The notes beneath the pieces were generated by a model. That model ran no database searches and had not been told where the DNA came from. It worked only from the letters and a program-made list of their open reading frames with translations. A stretch of 64,000 bases of DNA from Methyloceanibacter stevinii (GTDB lineage Bacteria > Pseudomonadota > Alphaproteobacteria > Rhizobiales > Methyloligellaceae): NCBI RefSeq assembly GCF_001723355.1, contig NZ_LPWE01000012.1, positions 1 to 64,000 of the forward strand, written 5' to 3'. Below are positions 26,449-35,300 of the stretch, one piece after another. The position numbers and the translations under genes were made by a program. Within the stretch, counting starts at the first letter, position 1. Every line of letters begins with the position of its first letter.

Positions 26449-27210
26449 CTATTCGTCGTAGACGATGACGGCGATGAACTTCACATAGTCGGCCAACATA
26501 CGTTCGGGCCCGTGCACGACGTTTCCCGCAAACGTCAGCGTGTCGCCTGGCTCCAGAAGATAGATCTTGTCGCCGAAGCGGTATTCCAGTTTGCCCTCCA
26601 GCATGAAGATGAACTCCGTGCCCGGATGCGAGAAACGCGGCCATGCCTCGCTCTGCTTGTTCATCTCCACGAGAAACGGTTCGAAGGTCTTTCGCGGCCC
26701 CCGGTTGTAGGACAGGAGCGCGTAACGATAGCCGTACTGGGTTCCGACCCTGACGACTTCCATCTGTTCGTCGGTCTTGAGCAGCTGCGCCTCGCCGGTC
26801 TTCTGATCCACTTCTTGGAACAGATTGGCCATGCCGATGCCGAGCGCCGAGCAAATCCGTTCGAGAGAATCGAGGCTGGCCGACGCCATGCCGTTCTCGA
26901 TACGGCTCAACATTGCGCTGGAGATGCCGCAACCCTGGCCCAACGATGCAAGTGTGATGTTCGCCGCCACGCGCTGCTGCCGGATGACCTCCCCGATGCG
27001 TGTCTCCAACGGCGCGGTCGCTGTATCAGTTCGCCCGGCAGAAGCGTCACGAGTTATCGCGCGCGTCTTCCTGGCGGATTTTTTGACAGGTGATTTCTTT
27101 ATGGACGAGCCAGTGGCCGTACTCGCCGATTTGGCTTTGGTCGTTTTCTTTGCGGCTGCCTTGCGCCGTGTCGTTGCGGCCATGTCTTCCGATCCGAAGA
27201 GGTCACCCAT
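26449..27210 (-). CDS. XRE/cupin transcriptional regulator with Lys/Ala-rich N-terminus
   Basis: A 253-residue regulator of the PuuR-like design: helix-turn-helix at about residues 70-130 (IGEVIRQQRVAANITLASL, then GISSAMLSRIENG) and a C-terminal cupin at about 165-250 (HPGTEFIFMLEGKLEYRFG, LLEPGDTLTFAGNVVHGP). The first 65 residues are a Lys/Ala/Thr-rich basic extension (RRKAAAKKTTKAK) unusual for the family and probably DNA-contacting. An ATG at 27183 is an alternative start. It lies between the oxidase gene (same strand) and the divergent permease, and the TTGCA-N5-TGCAA palindromes are its likely binding sites. Confidence 0.88.
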   Translation of the reverse strand: MGDLFGSEDMAATTRRKAAAKKTTKAKSASTATGSSIKKSPVKKSARKTRAITRDASAGRTDTATAPLETRIGEVIRQQRVAANITLASLGQGCGISSAMLSRIENGMASASLDSLERICSALGIGMANLFQEVDQKTGEAQLLKTDEQMEVVRVGTQYGYRYALLSYNRGPRKTFEPFLVEMNKQSEAWPRFSHPGTEFIFMLEGKLEYRFGDKIYLLEPGDTLTFAGNVVHGPERMLADYVKFIAVIVYDE

Positions 27211-27296
27211 GCGATACGCTTATAGGTGGCAGACTAGCACGCTTTCGCCCTGACACATCGATTACGGCGCACGCAGTCTGACCGATTTCCGTCGAT

Positions 27297-27356
27297 TTGC
27301 ATATGATGCAAAAGTACTACATTTGCTGCAATGCAAGTATTTTGCATGTCGTGCAA
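27297..27356. promoter_or_regulatory. Operator array between regulator and APC permease
   Basis: Two perfect TTGCA-N5-TGCAA palindromes (27297-27311 and 27342-27356) flank a degenerate third (27323-27336). The centres of the perfect sites are 45 bases apart. The array lies between the start of the XRE/cupin regulator (27210) and that of the divergent permease (27420), as expected for an autoregulated divergent promoter. Confidence 0.7.
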
Positions 27357-27419
27357 TTTATGGCACTCTTTGCGCATCGGCCCCGGTAGAGGGTCATGTT
27401 CCTGGGGAGGAATGCAAAG

Positions 27420-29168
27420 ATGTCATCAATCGACTGTGCGGAGGCGGCAGATGCCAAATCCGATGAAACTGGCGGACTCCAACGCGCCATCGACTGGAAA
27501 GGCGCTTTTTGGATTGCAAGCGGGGTCCCCGCACTTGTTCTCATTTCGATCGGGGGAATTGGCGCGACAGCGGGAAAGCTCGCCTTTCTCGTTTGGACCA
27601 TCTCCGTCCTGATCGGCTTTTCACAATCCTACAGCTACGCCGAGATTGCCGGCTTGTTTAAGAACAAATCGGGAGGCGCTGCGGTCTATGGAGCCGCCGC
27701 TTGGCTGCGTTACAGCAAGCTGATCGCGCCGCTTTCGGTTTGGTGTAACTGGTACGCCTGGACGCCGGTGTTGTCGCTCGGCTGTGCCGTGGCCGCCGGC
27801 TACATTCTGAATGCGATCGCGCCGATTCCCGTCTTTACCGCGGAATCGCCACAGGTCGCCGCGTGGTTGGCCGATGCTGTGAATGCTGCAGCCATTACCG
27901 GTCAGTCGGCGGATCAAGCCACCGCGACGGCCATTGCCGCGCTCACGGAGGCGGGGACGCCGGCATTGCGCACGATGACGCTCGCGAGCTTCTCGTTCTT
28001 AGGGCTGGCGCAGATCGAAATCGGGCCAACGTTCTTTATCGGCGCGATTCTGATGCTCGCAGCTTTTGCGATCCAGCACCGCGGTATTCTCGGGACAGCC
28101 CGCGTGCAAATGTGGATCGGGCTCCTGGTCGTGATCCCCATGCTCATCGTGGGCATCGTGCCGTTCCTGAACGGGGGCGTCGATTACGCCAACTACACGC
28201 CGCTGACACCGCCAAACGGAGAGTGGAATATCGGCGGCTGGACGCTGTTTCTGGGTGCGCTGTTCATCGCCGGCTGGTCGACCTACGCCTTCGAGACGGC
28301 GGTCTGCTACACGCGCGAGTTCAAGAACCCCGCCACCGATACGAAGAAGGCCATCGTCTACGCGGGTCTCCTTTGCGTGGTGATTTACACGCTCGTCGCG
28401 GCAACCTTCCAAGGTTATCTCGGCGTCGAAGGCATGACGGAACCGGGCATCGTTGAGGGCACCGGCGTCGCGGCGGCCATGGGCAATATGGTCGGTTCGG
28501 GTTCCAAGTTCGTCACGCATCTTCTCGAGATGATGATGATCCTGGCACTCATGCTCGCCATCATGATGGCCATGGCCGGATCGTCGCGGACCCTCTATCA
28601 GGGCGGCGTCGACGGCTGGTTGCCGAAGTATCTGTCCCACACCAATGAACACGGCGCACCGACCCGTGCGATGTGGACGGATCTCATCTTCAATCTGGGG
28701 CTTCTGACATTCGCGGCCTCCGATGCAACGGCCTACTACCTCATCCTGTCGATCTCCAATGTCGGCTACATGCTCTTCATCTTCCTGAACCTGCAGGCGA
28801 CCTGGATTCACCGCATCGACAGCCCCAATGCCCCGCGGCCTTACCGGGCACCGAATTGGCTCATCGCCGTCAATGCCGGTCTGGGCTTCTTCAATCTCTT
28901 CCTGATGGGTGTGGGGGCGAAGGTGTGGGGTAATCCGAACGCTCTTTGGTACGGCCTGCTGTTCGGGGCGCTCATCATCCCCGTGTTCCTGTACCGGCAC
29001 TACGTCCAGGACAAGGGACGATTCCCCGACCACATGCTGATCGATCTCGATCTCAAGAGTCAGGATCTCGGTGAGAGGAAGGCTGGGTTCTTGCCCTACC
29101 TCGCTCTCCTTGCCGGAGCGCTCATCGTTCTCTTCGGCAACTACTACTTCCAGCTCCCTCCCTCCTAG
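27420..29168 (+). CDS. APC-superfamily amino acid/polyamine permease
   Basis: A 582-residue inner-membrane transporter with about 12 hydrophobic segments. The early ISIGGIGATAGKLAFLVW segment resembles the APC helix-1 substrate loop, and SQSYSYAEIAGLFKNKSGGA follows as in APC transporters. A large loop at about residues 140-190 is longer than in E. coli family members. It ends with a short cytoplasmic tail and the hydrophobic stretch LALLAGALIVLFGNYYF. The ATG at 27420 is preferred because GGGGAGG lies nine bases before it. It is divergent from the regulator and shares its operators, so it probably imports the substrate of the amine oxidase. Confidence 0.88.
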   Translation: MSSIDCAEAADAKSDETGGLQRAIDWKGAFWIASGVPALVLISIGGIGATAGKLAFLVWTISVLIGFSQSYSYAEIAGLFKNKSGGAAVYGAAAWLRYSKLIAPLSVWCNWYAWTPVLSLGCAVAAGYILNAIAPIPVFTAESPQVAAWLADAVNAAAITGQSADQATATAIAALTEAGTPALRTMTLASFSFLGLAQIEIGPTFFIGAILMLAAFAIQHRGILGTARVQMWIGLLVVIPMLIVGIVPFLNGGVDYANYTPLTPPNGEWNIGGWTLFLGALFIAGWSTYAFETAVCYTREFKNPATDTKKAIVYAGLLCVVIYTLVAATFQGYLGVEGMTEPGIVEGTGVAAAMGNMVGSGSKFVTHLLEMMMILALMLAIMMAMAGSSRTLYQGGVDGWLPKYLSHTNEHGAPTRAMWTDLIFNLGLLTFAASDATAYYLILSISNVGYMLFIFLNLQATWIHRIDSPNAPRPYRAPNWLIAVNAGLGFFNLFLMGVGAKVWGNPNALWYGLLFGALIIPVFLYRHYVQDKGRFPDHMLIDLDLKSQDLGERKAGFLPYLALLAGALIVLFGNYYFQLPPS

Positions 29169-29176
29169 GAGCTGCT

Positions 29177-29220
29177 GCCCGCTCGCGCCGGCAGTCGGCG
29201 TGAGCGGGCCTTTTTCTTTC
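29177..29220 (+). terminator. Rho-independent terminator after the permease
   Basis: A 13-base-pair G+C-rich stem (29177-29189 with 29197-29209, one G-U pair) with a 7-base loop is followed by a T-run (CTTTTTCTTT). It ends the permease transcript, so the uspA gene 38 bases on has its own promoter or depends on readthrough. Confidence 0.92.
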
Positions 29221-29257
29221 GAGGGACATTGCTGAAACGAGATCATCCAGAAGGGTC

Positions 29258-29677
29258 ATGACAATGACGAACAAGATTCTTTGTGCGGTCGATGGATCGG
29301 AGCATTCCATGCGCGCCGTCACCAAAGCCGCCGAACTGTCACGCGCGGGCGATACGCAGATCATTCTGATCCTGGTCGATCAGGTGTTCTTCGAACCGCG
29401 GATGGCACCAGTCCATGCGCTTGGGGAAGCGAAGGCCGAGAGCATTCTCAAGGCTGCCGACGAGGCGGCGCGCAAGGCAGGGGCCGCCAACGTATCGACG
29501 GTCGTGGTCGCAAGCCGCGACGTTGGACGTGCGATTCTGAACTACGCCGAAGAGCATCACATCGATCACATCGTCGTCGGGACCGGCGAGAAGAGTGCAG
29601 GGACGCGCCTGGTCCTGGGGTCCGTATCCCACGATCTCATCGCCCGGGCTCACTGCACCGTAACCATCGCGCGTTAG
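29258..29677 (+). CDS. Universal stress protein, UspA family
   Basis: A 139-residue single-domain Usp of the ATP-binding type. The N-terminal strand is KILCAVDGSEHSMRAV and the nucleotide motif G-2x-G-9x-G-S/T reads VVGTGEKSAGTRLVLGSVS, ending with ARAHCTVTIAR. The role is stress resistance, molecular target unknown. A second ATG two codons inside (29264) is an alternative start. It follows the permease terminator and precedes ridA-like by 52 bases. Confidence 0.9.
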   Translation: MTMTNKILCAVDGSEHSMRAVTKAAELSRAGDTQIILILVDQVFFEPRMAPVHALGEAKAESILKAADEAARKAGAANVSTVVVASRDVGRAILNYAEEHHIDHIVVGTGEKSAGTRLVLGSVSHDLIARAHCTVTIAR

Positions 29678-29729
29678 CGCCTGCGCAACGCGGGCTCGAC
29701 GTCACTGCCAAGAAGAAAGCAGAAATCAG

Positions 29730-30113
29730 ATGAGCAAGAGCAAACGCCTCAACGTGTCCTCCGGCGGCGCGTACGAATCCGTTTTCGGCTATAGCCGCGC
29801 CGTGCGGCTGATAGACGATATTCACGTCTCGGGGACCTGTGCCCCCGCCGACCACGAACATAGCGACGCCTATACTCAGGCGAAGGCTGTCCTCGATGTC
29901 ATCGAGAAGGTTCTCAAGGAGGCTGGTGCATCGACGCAGGATGTTGTCCGTACCGTGGTGTATCTTCGCGATATCGACGATGCCGAGGGAGTCGCCAAAG
30001 CTCACCTCGAGCGATTCGACAAGGTGCGCCCGGCGAGCACCCTTATCCAGGTGACGTCGATGCTGCGCCCCTGGCAACGGGTCGAGATCGAAGCGTACGC
30101 CAAGGTCTCCTGA
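29730..30113 (+). CDS. RidA (YjgF/UK114) family protein
   Basis: A 127-residue RidA-type protein. These trimeric enzymes hydrolyse reactive enamine/imine intermediates from PLP or flavin enzymes to ketoacids or aldehydes. The key arginine lies in DVVRTVVYLRDIDD. IHVSGTCAPADHEHSD and VTSMLRPWQRVEIEAYAK complete the fold. Its position next to an imine-producing oxidase, permease and regulator suggests it clears the oxidase product; this is inference. It is co-oriented with the preceding uspA. Confidence 0.85.
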   Translation: MSKSKRLNVSSGGAYESVFGYSRAVRLIDDIHVSGTCAPADHEHSDAYTQAKAVLDVIEKVLKEAGASTQDVVRTVVYLRDIDDAEGVAKAHLERFDKVRPASTLIQVTSMLRPWQRVEIEAYAKVS

Positions 30114-30291
30114 GAATTCCTAGCCAAACGTGGGGCTTGGCTTCTCACCGCCTGTTCATTTGCCTGCGGATTCTCACTGCCGTAGTGTTTGCGGCAATCT
30201 GCTAGCAGTGGCGGTATGGGAGTCTTGCTTGATGTTCACGAGGAAACCAAGAAAACGCGCGGCCGGGCTTATGTTCTGGCGACAGAATGTC

Positions 30292-31218
30292 ATGAGCGGC
30301 AACGAGCGCACCGGGAGGGCGAGGGCGCCCCGGCCGGTCCTGAATGTTTTTACTGGTCTCGTGATGCTGCTGGCGTGCGCCGAAACGGCGTCCGCTGAGA
30401 CGCCCGTCCTTGCCTGGGAAGCCAAAGGCCTCGCGCAGCCCGAGTCCGTCCTGCACGATCCTGTCACGGATGTGTTGTTCGTGACCAATATCAACGGTCC
30501 CGTCATGGCCAAGGACGGCAACGGCTTCATCTCCCGTATCAAGCCGGACGGCACGATCCTCGAACGGGACTGGGCCAAGGGCTTCAACTCGCCCACCGGC
30601 ATGGGTCTGCATGACCGGACCCTGTACGTGGCCGACGTGGACACGCTGGTGGCGGTCGGTGCCGCTTCGGGAAGCATCAAGAAGAAATACAAGGCCGACG
30701 GCGCCATCTTCCTCAACGACGTGGTCGTCGCCGACGACGGGACCGTCTATGTCTCAGACACGCCGATGAACACGATCTGGCGGCTCAAGGACGGGGTGTT
30801 CGAGCCCTGGCTGACCGACGACTCGCTTAACGGTCCCAACGGCCTCCTGCTGGAAGACGGCAAGCTGATCAACGCCTCGCTGGGACGGCTCAAGAGCGTG
30901 GGCCAGAAGCAGGAAATCGCCGGCCTCTTCGCAATCGACATCGAAGACAAGTCCATCACGCCGCTCGGCAAGCCCATCGGAAACCTCGACGGCATCGACG
31001 AACTCAAGGCCGGAACCTACCTCGTCAGCGACTGGGCCGATGGCGCACTCTACAAGGTCGATGTGAAAGGCAAGACGGCCAAGGCCGATCAGCTGCTCGA
31101 CCTCAACCAGGGCAGCGCCGATCTCATCTTTTTGGCGGATAAGCAGCTCATTCTCATTCCGATGATGTTGGACAACACTTTGGCTGCCTATAAGCTCGGC
31201 GGCGCAAAGCCCAACTAG
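30292..31218 (+). CDS. Periplasmic SMP-30/gluconolactonase-like beta-propeller protein
   Basis: A protein of about 308 residues with a signal peptide (hydrophobic VLNVFTGLVMLLACAETASA, likely cut before ETP). Repeated beta-propeller strands follow (LFVTNINGPV, LYVADVDTLV, VYVSDTPMNTI, YLVSDWADGAL). It resembles SMP-30/gluconolactonase-like and NHL-type folds; metal ligands were not confirmed and the substrate is unknown. The ATG at 30292 gives the shortest n-region; an in-frame ATG at 30232 has a better ribosome site (GGGAG nine bases upstream) and would extend the basic n-region. It follows the ridA-like gene. Confidence 0.7.
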   Translation: MSGNERTGRARAPRPVLNVFTGLVMLLACAETASAETPVLAWEAKGLAQPESVLHDPVTDVLFVTNINGPVMAKDGNGFISRIKPDGTILERDWAKGFNSPTGMGLHDRTLYVADVDTLVAVGAASGSIKKKYKADGAIFLNDVVVADDGTVYVSDTPMNTIWRLKDGVFEPWLTDDSLNGPNGLLLEDGKLINASLGRLKSVGQKQEIAGLFAIDIEDKSITPLGKPIGNLDGIDELKAGTYLVSDWADGALYKVDVKGKTAKADQLLDLNQGSADLIFLADKQLILIPMMLDNTLAAYKLGGAKPN

Positions 31219-31338
31219 GCCTCACGGACCCAAGAGCCAGACGACACCAATCGGAACGCAACACCGACCAGATGAGCCGGAGCAGGGGAGCGTGAGCCAA
31301 TCCCGCCCGGTTATCCAAGCAACAACGAGAACAACCGC

Positions 31339-32396
31339 TTGATCCTCGCCCTCGCGCAGTTGCCGATGCCCTTCACGTTCGCGGTCTTCATTGCCGCGGC
31401 GATCGGCGTCTGGCTGGCAGGCACGCGCCTGGCCATCTATGCCGACGCCATTGCCGCCCGCAAACGGATCGGCCAGGCCTTCATGGGCCTCATCTTCGTC
31501 GCGGCCGCCACGTCGCTCCCCGAACTAGTGACGACGCTGTACGGCGCCTATGCCGGCGAGGCTCAACTCGTTCTCGGCAACATGTTCGGCGGTATCACCA
31601 TGCAGACGGCGATCCTCGCGGTGGTGGATCTGCTGTTCGTCACCTATGCCCTGACGTCGTACCCGAGCGGCCCCACATCGGCCCTCGAGGCGACGCTCCT
31701 CATCGCGCTTCTGGCGATGCTCCTTGGACTGCACTCGGTCGGAGAACTGGCGCTGCCGTTCGGCGTCGGCCTGGGGACCGTTCTCCTGGGGCTCGCCTAT
31801 GTGGGGATCGTGATGATGCTGCGCCACTATGACGGCGTACAATCCTGGATCCCCGTCGAGAGCATCGACGCCGCACTGCCGCACATCGCCCAAGAACAGA
31901 ACGGCACCGATAGCTTCGAAGGGAAGGGCACCGGCGGGCTGATCGTTGGCTTCGCGCTGATGGGCGCGGCGATCCTCATGTGCGGTCTCGCACTGATCGC
32001 CACGTCCGCCGCTATCGCTGAGCAGACCGGGCTCGGGTCGAGCTTCATCGGCATGACGCTGCTCGCGACGGCGACGTCGCTCCCGGAGGTAAGCACCACG
32101 ATCTCGGCGGTGCGGATCGGCGCCTACAGCATGGCGATCTCGAACATCTTCGGCAGCAATCTGCTGATGGTGGCCATGGTCCTGCCAGCCGACCTCGTCT
32201 ATCACGCGCGCCGATTCTCGGTGCCATCGACAAGGGAACGGCGTTCGCGATCATTTCGGGTATTCTCGTCACGTCGATCTACCTTGCGGGCCTGATCATC
32301 CGATCACGCCGCACCTTCTTGCGGATGGGGATCGACTCGGCCCTGGTGCTGTTGATCTACGCGATCACTTTGGCCGTGTTCTATCACTTCAGCTAG
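31339..32396 (+). pseudogene. CaCA-family sodium/calcium exchanger, frameshifted near the 3' end
   Basis: A membrane exchanger of the YrbG/CaCA type with two alpha-repeats: AAATSLPELVTTLYGA at about residue 56 and ATATSLPEVSTTISAVRIG at about 248, followed by SNIFGSNLLM. The frame opened at 31339 (TTG) loses homology after LPADLVYHA near 32208 and ends in a basic tail stopping at 32295. A frame offset by one base then continues with PILGAIDKGTAFAIISGIL and two hydrophobic helices to a stop at 32394-32396, the expected C-terminus. The break lies in a CGCGCGCC run, so one base is missing, by mutation or by sequencing error. The repaired length is about 352 residues. Confidence 0.8.
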
Positions 32397-33184
32397 ACGA
32401 TGCTCCGCACGACGCCGCCGTCGACCCTGAGGGAGGCGCCGGTCACCGCGGAGGCCCCTTCGCCGCAGAGAAACACCACGAGATTGGCGACCTCTTCGGA
32501 CTCAGCGAAACGCCCGATCAGCGACGAGGGACGCATGGTTTTCACGAAGTCGCGTTCGAACGCCTCCTTGTCGACCTGCTGATCCTCGGCCAGCTTCTCG
32601 ACGAACTCCACCACACCCTCGGAGCGCGTCGGGCCGGGAAGCACGGCATTCGACGTGACGCCGGTGCCTGCGACGCTTTCGGCAATGCCGCGCGAGAGCG
32701 CAAGCTGCGCCGTTTTGGAGAGGCCGTAATGCACCATCTCCGCGGGGATCTGAATGCCGGACTCGCTGGAGATGAAGATGATCCGGCCCCATCGCCGCTC
32801 GACCATGCCAAGCACGAGCGCGCGGCTGAGGCGGACGCCGCTCATGACATTGACGTCGAAGATTTCCTGCCAGGCCTCGTCGGAGATTTCCGCGAAGGGA
32901 ACCGGCTCGAAAATGCCGACATTGTTGACGAGGATGTCGACATCGCCGGCCTCGCTTAGGAGCTTGGCAGCACCGGCCGCCGACCCGAGATCGGCGGCGA
33001 TGCCGATTGCCGACCCGCCGGTCTCTTTCGTGATGGCCTCGGCGGCCTCGCTCACGCGGTCCTTGTTGCGTCCATTGACGATCACCGTGGCGCCTTCCTG
33101 CGCAAGGCCCTTGGCGATGGCATAGCCGATGCCCGCGGTCGACCCCGTCACGAGCGCGCGCTTGCCCTCGAGTTTCAAATCCAT
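32393..33184 (-). CDS. Short-chain dehydrogenase/reductase (SDR)
   Basis: A 263-residue classical SDR. The cofactor motif TGSTAGIG is at 14-20, NNVG at 87-90, catalytic Ser140, and YGLSK with Tyr153 and Lys157. The substrate is unknown. It is the last gene of the reverse run cysK-sseA-metC-SDR, 32 bases after metC, so it may act in sulfur amino acid metabolism, though the position may be incidental. Its 3' end overlaps the convergent exchanger gene by four bases, assuming the exchanger frame is repaired. Confidence 0.88.
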   Translation of the reverse strand: MDLKLEGKRALVTGSTAGIGYAIAKGLAQEGATVIVNGRNKDRVSEAAEAITKETGGSAIGIAADLGSAAGAAKLLSEAGDVDILVNNVGIFEPVPFAEISDEAWQEIFDVNVMSGVRLSRALVLGMVERRWGRIIFISSESGIQIPAEMVHYGLSKTAQLALSRGIAESVAGTGVTSNAVLPGPTRSEGVVEFVEKLAEDQQVDKEAFERDFVKTMRPSSLIGRFAESEEVANLVVFLCGEGASAVTGASLRVDGGVVRSIV

Positions 33185-33216
33185 GATTGCCTCGAACGTG
33201 TGTGTCTGTTGCGCCG

Positions 33217-34389
33217 TCAGGCGGAGGCGAGCCGGGCAAAGCCTGCGTCGAGATCCGCCTTGAGATCTTCGATGTCCTCAAGACCCACATGGAGACGCAG
33301 AGCCGGGCCTGCCACCTGCCACTTGGTCGCAGTCCGGTAGGTGGTGGGGTCGAAGGGGAGGATAAGGCTTTCATAGCCGCCCCAGGAATAACCCATGCCG
33401 AAGAGCTCGAGTTCGTCGAGCATCGCAGCCAGGGCTTTGTGCGAGGCCGGATGGAGCACGATGGCGAAGAGACCGGACGACCCGATGAAATCCCGTTTCC
33501 ACAGCGCGTGACCGGGGTGGTCGGGCCGGGCAGGGTGGATCACCTGCGCGACCTCGGGGCGTTGCGCGAGCCAATCGGCCAGCGCGAGAGCAGACTCCTG
33601 ATGCCGCTGGAGACGCACCTGCATGGTCCGCAACCCGCGCAAGCCCAGATACACATCCTCAGGCCCCGGGCACAGGCCCAGTATGTCGTGCGTCTTGGCT
33701 ACAGGTGCCGTCGCGGACTCGCTCGTCGTGATCACGCCGAGCATCGCATCGGCGTGGCCGACGATGTACTTCGTGGCGGCGTGTACGACCACGTCGACAC
33801 CGTGATCGAAGGGCCGGAAGAAGAGAGGCGTCGCCCAGGTGTTGTCCAGGATCACCTCGGCGCCGGCATCATGAGCCGCCGCGGCAATGGCCGGGATGTC
33901 CTGCACTTCGAAGGTCTGCGATCCGGGCGACTCGGCGAACACAAGCTTCGTTCGCTCGGTCAGGAGGTCCGTGATGCCGCCGCCAATCACCGGATCGTAG
34001 TAGGTCGTGGTGACGCCAAGGCGCTTCAGAACCGTATCGCAGAACCGGCGCGTCGGCCGGTAGACGCTGTCGGACACCAGAATATGGTCGCCGCTCGACA
34101 CGAAACTCTGAATCGCCGTCGCGATCGCCGACAGCCCCGACGGCGTCAATAGCGTCGCGTGCCCGCCTTCCAGTTCGGCAAGGGCCTCTTGCAGCGCTCG
34201 CACGGTGGGCGTGCCCAGCCGGCCGTAGCTGTATTCCTGGTCGTCGGCGAGAAGCGTGTCGAGCGTGGGATACAGAACCGTCGAACCGCGATAGATCGGC
34301 GTGTTGACGAATCCGTGGAACCGAGCCGGATCGCGACCCGCATGCGACAACCGCGTTGCATGCTTGCCGGGCTTTTTCGTCTTGCTCAT
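33217..34389 (-). CDS. metC: Cystathionine beta-lyase (MetC-like)
   Basis: A PLP enzyme of 390 residues that splits cystathionine to homocysteine, pyruvate and ammonia. YSYGRLGTPTVRALQEAL binds the cofactor phosphate, and the PLP lysine is K207 in VVHAATKYIVGHADAM. The N-terminus ATRLSHAGRDP and the end WGGYESLILPF match the MetC branch rather than MetB/MetY. It lies 38 bases after sseA in a sulfur operon. A gamma-lyase activity cannot be excluded by sequence alone. Confidence 0.88.
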   Translation of the reverse strand: MSKTKKPGKHATRLSHAGRDPARFHGFVNTPIYRGSTVLYPTLDTLLADDQEYSYGRLGTPTVRALQEALAELEGGHATLLTPSGLSAIATAIQSFVSSGDHILVSDSVYRPTRRFCDTVLKRLGVTTTYYDPVIGGGITDLLTERTKLVFAESPGSQTFEVQDIPAIAAAAHDAGAEVILDNTWATPLFFRPFDHGVDVVVHAATKYIVGHADAMLGVITTSESATAPVAKTHDILGLCPGPEDVYLGLRGLRTMQVRLQRHQESALALADWLAQRPEVAQVIHPARPDHPGHALWKRDFIGSSGLFAIVLHPASHKALAAMLDELELFGMGYSWGGYESLILPFDPTTYRTATKWQVAGPALRLHVGLEDIEDLKADLDAGFARLASA

Positions 34390-34427
34390 GAAGACCTCTT
34401 AGCGCGACGAGGCGAGCCGAACGCCAC

Positions 34428-35276
34428 TTAGCCCGTCTCGATCGGCAGGCGGTCGTCCGCGCCCCATTCGGCCCAGGAGCCGTCATAGACCGACGTCCGC
34501 AGATACCCGGCTTCACCGAGCGCCAAGGCCAGGACGCACGCCGTGATTCCCGACCCGCACGTCGTCACCACAGGCTTGTGGTGGTCGAGACCCGCGGAGG
34601 CAAAGACCTCCTGCAGTTCGGGCACGGACTTGAAGGTACCGTCGTCGTTCAGCACTTGCTTGTACGGCACGTTGATCGCACCCGGCATGTGGCCGGCCCG
34701 CAGACCAAGGCGAGGCTCCGGAGCGGTGCCGGCGAAGCGTTCCGCCGAACGGGCGTCCACGATGTCGGACGACTTGTCGTCGACGGCCTTCTTCACGTCG
34801 TCGACGTCGCGCACAAGGTCGAGATTGCGGCGGGCAGTAAAGTGGCGGGGTGTCCGCGGCGTCGGCTCGCCCATCATGAGCGGCCGGCCCTCGGCCTTCC
34901 ACTTCATGAGGCCGCCATTCAGCACACTGACGTCCTGAGCGCCCATGACCCGGAACATCCACCACGCGCGCGGCGCACTGAATGTGCCCTGGCGGTCGTA
35001 AACGACGACGCGCTGACCGTCGCCAATGCCCATCTTGCGCATCCGCGATGAGAACTTCTCGGGCGGCGGCAGCATGTGCCCCGTCTTCGCCTTGTCGTCC
35101 GCAATCTCGTCGATGTCGAAAAACACCGCGCCGGGAATGTGCTCGGCGAGGTAGTCCTCGCGCGCGTTCTTGGCCTCCCCGGGCAGATACCAGGTCGCGT
35201 CGATGACGACGATATCCGGCGCCTCCAATTCCCGCTCAAGCTCGTCGGTTTCAATCAGCCATGTCTTCGGCGTCAT
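34428..35276 (-). CDS. sseA: 3-mercaptopyruvate sulfurtransferase
   Basis: A 282-residue two-domain rhodanese-fold protein that moves sulfur from 3-mercaptopyruvate to thiols or cyanide. The catalytic loop CGSGITA holds Cys240 and matches the mercaptopyruvate-type signature CG(S/T)GVTA rather than the thiosulfate type. The N-terminal domain carries DATWYLPGEAKNAREDYLAEHIPGA. It sits 24 bases after the cysteine-synthase gene and 38 before metC, which suggests linked cysteine/sulfide handling. Confidence 0.93.
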   Translation of the reverse strand: MTPKTWLIETDELERELEAPDIVVIDATWYLPGEAKNAREDYLAEHIPGAVFFDIDEIADDKAKTGHMLPPPEKFSSRMRKMGIGDGQRVVVYDRQGTFSAPRAWWMFRVMGAQDVSVLNGGLMKWKAEGRPLMMGEPTPRTPRHFTARRNLDLVRDVDDVKKAVDDKSSDIVDARSAERFAGTAPEPRLGLRAGHMPGAINVPYKQVLNDDGTFKSVPELQEVFASAGLDHHKPVVTTCGSGITACVLALALGEAGYLRTSVYDGSWAEWGADDRLPIETG

Positions 35277-35300
35277 AAAGTTCCGGTCTCCAATTCTCGT

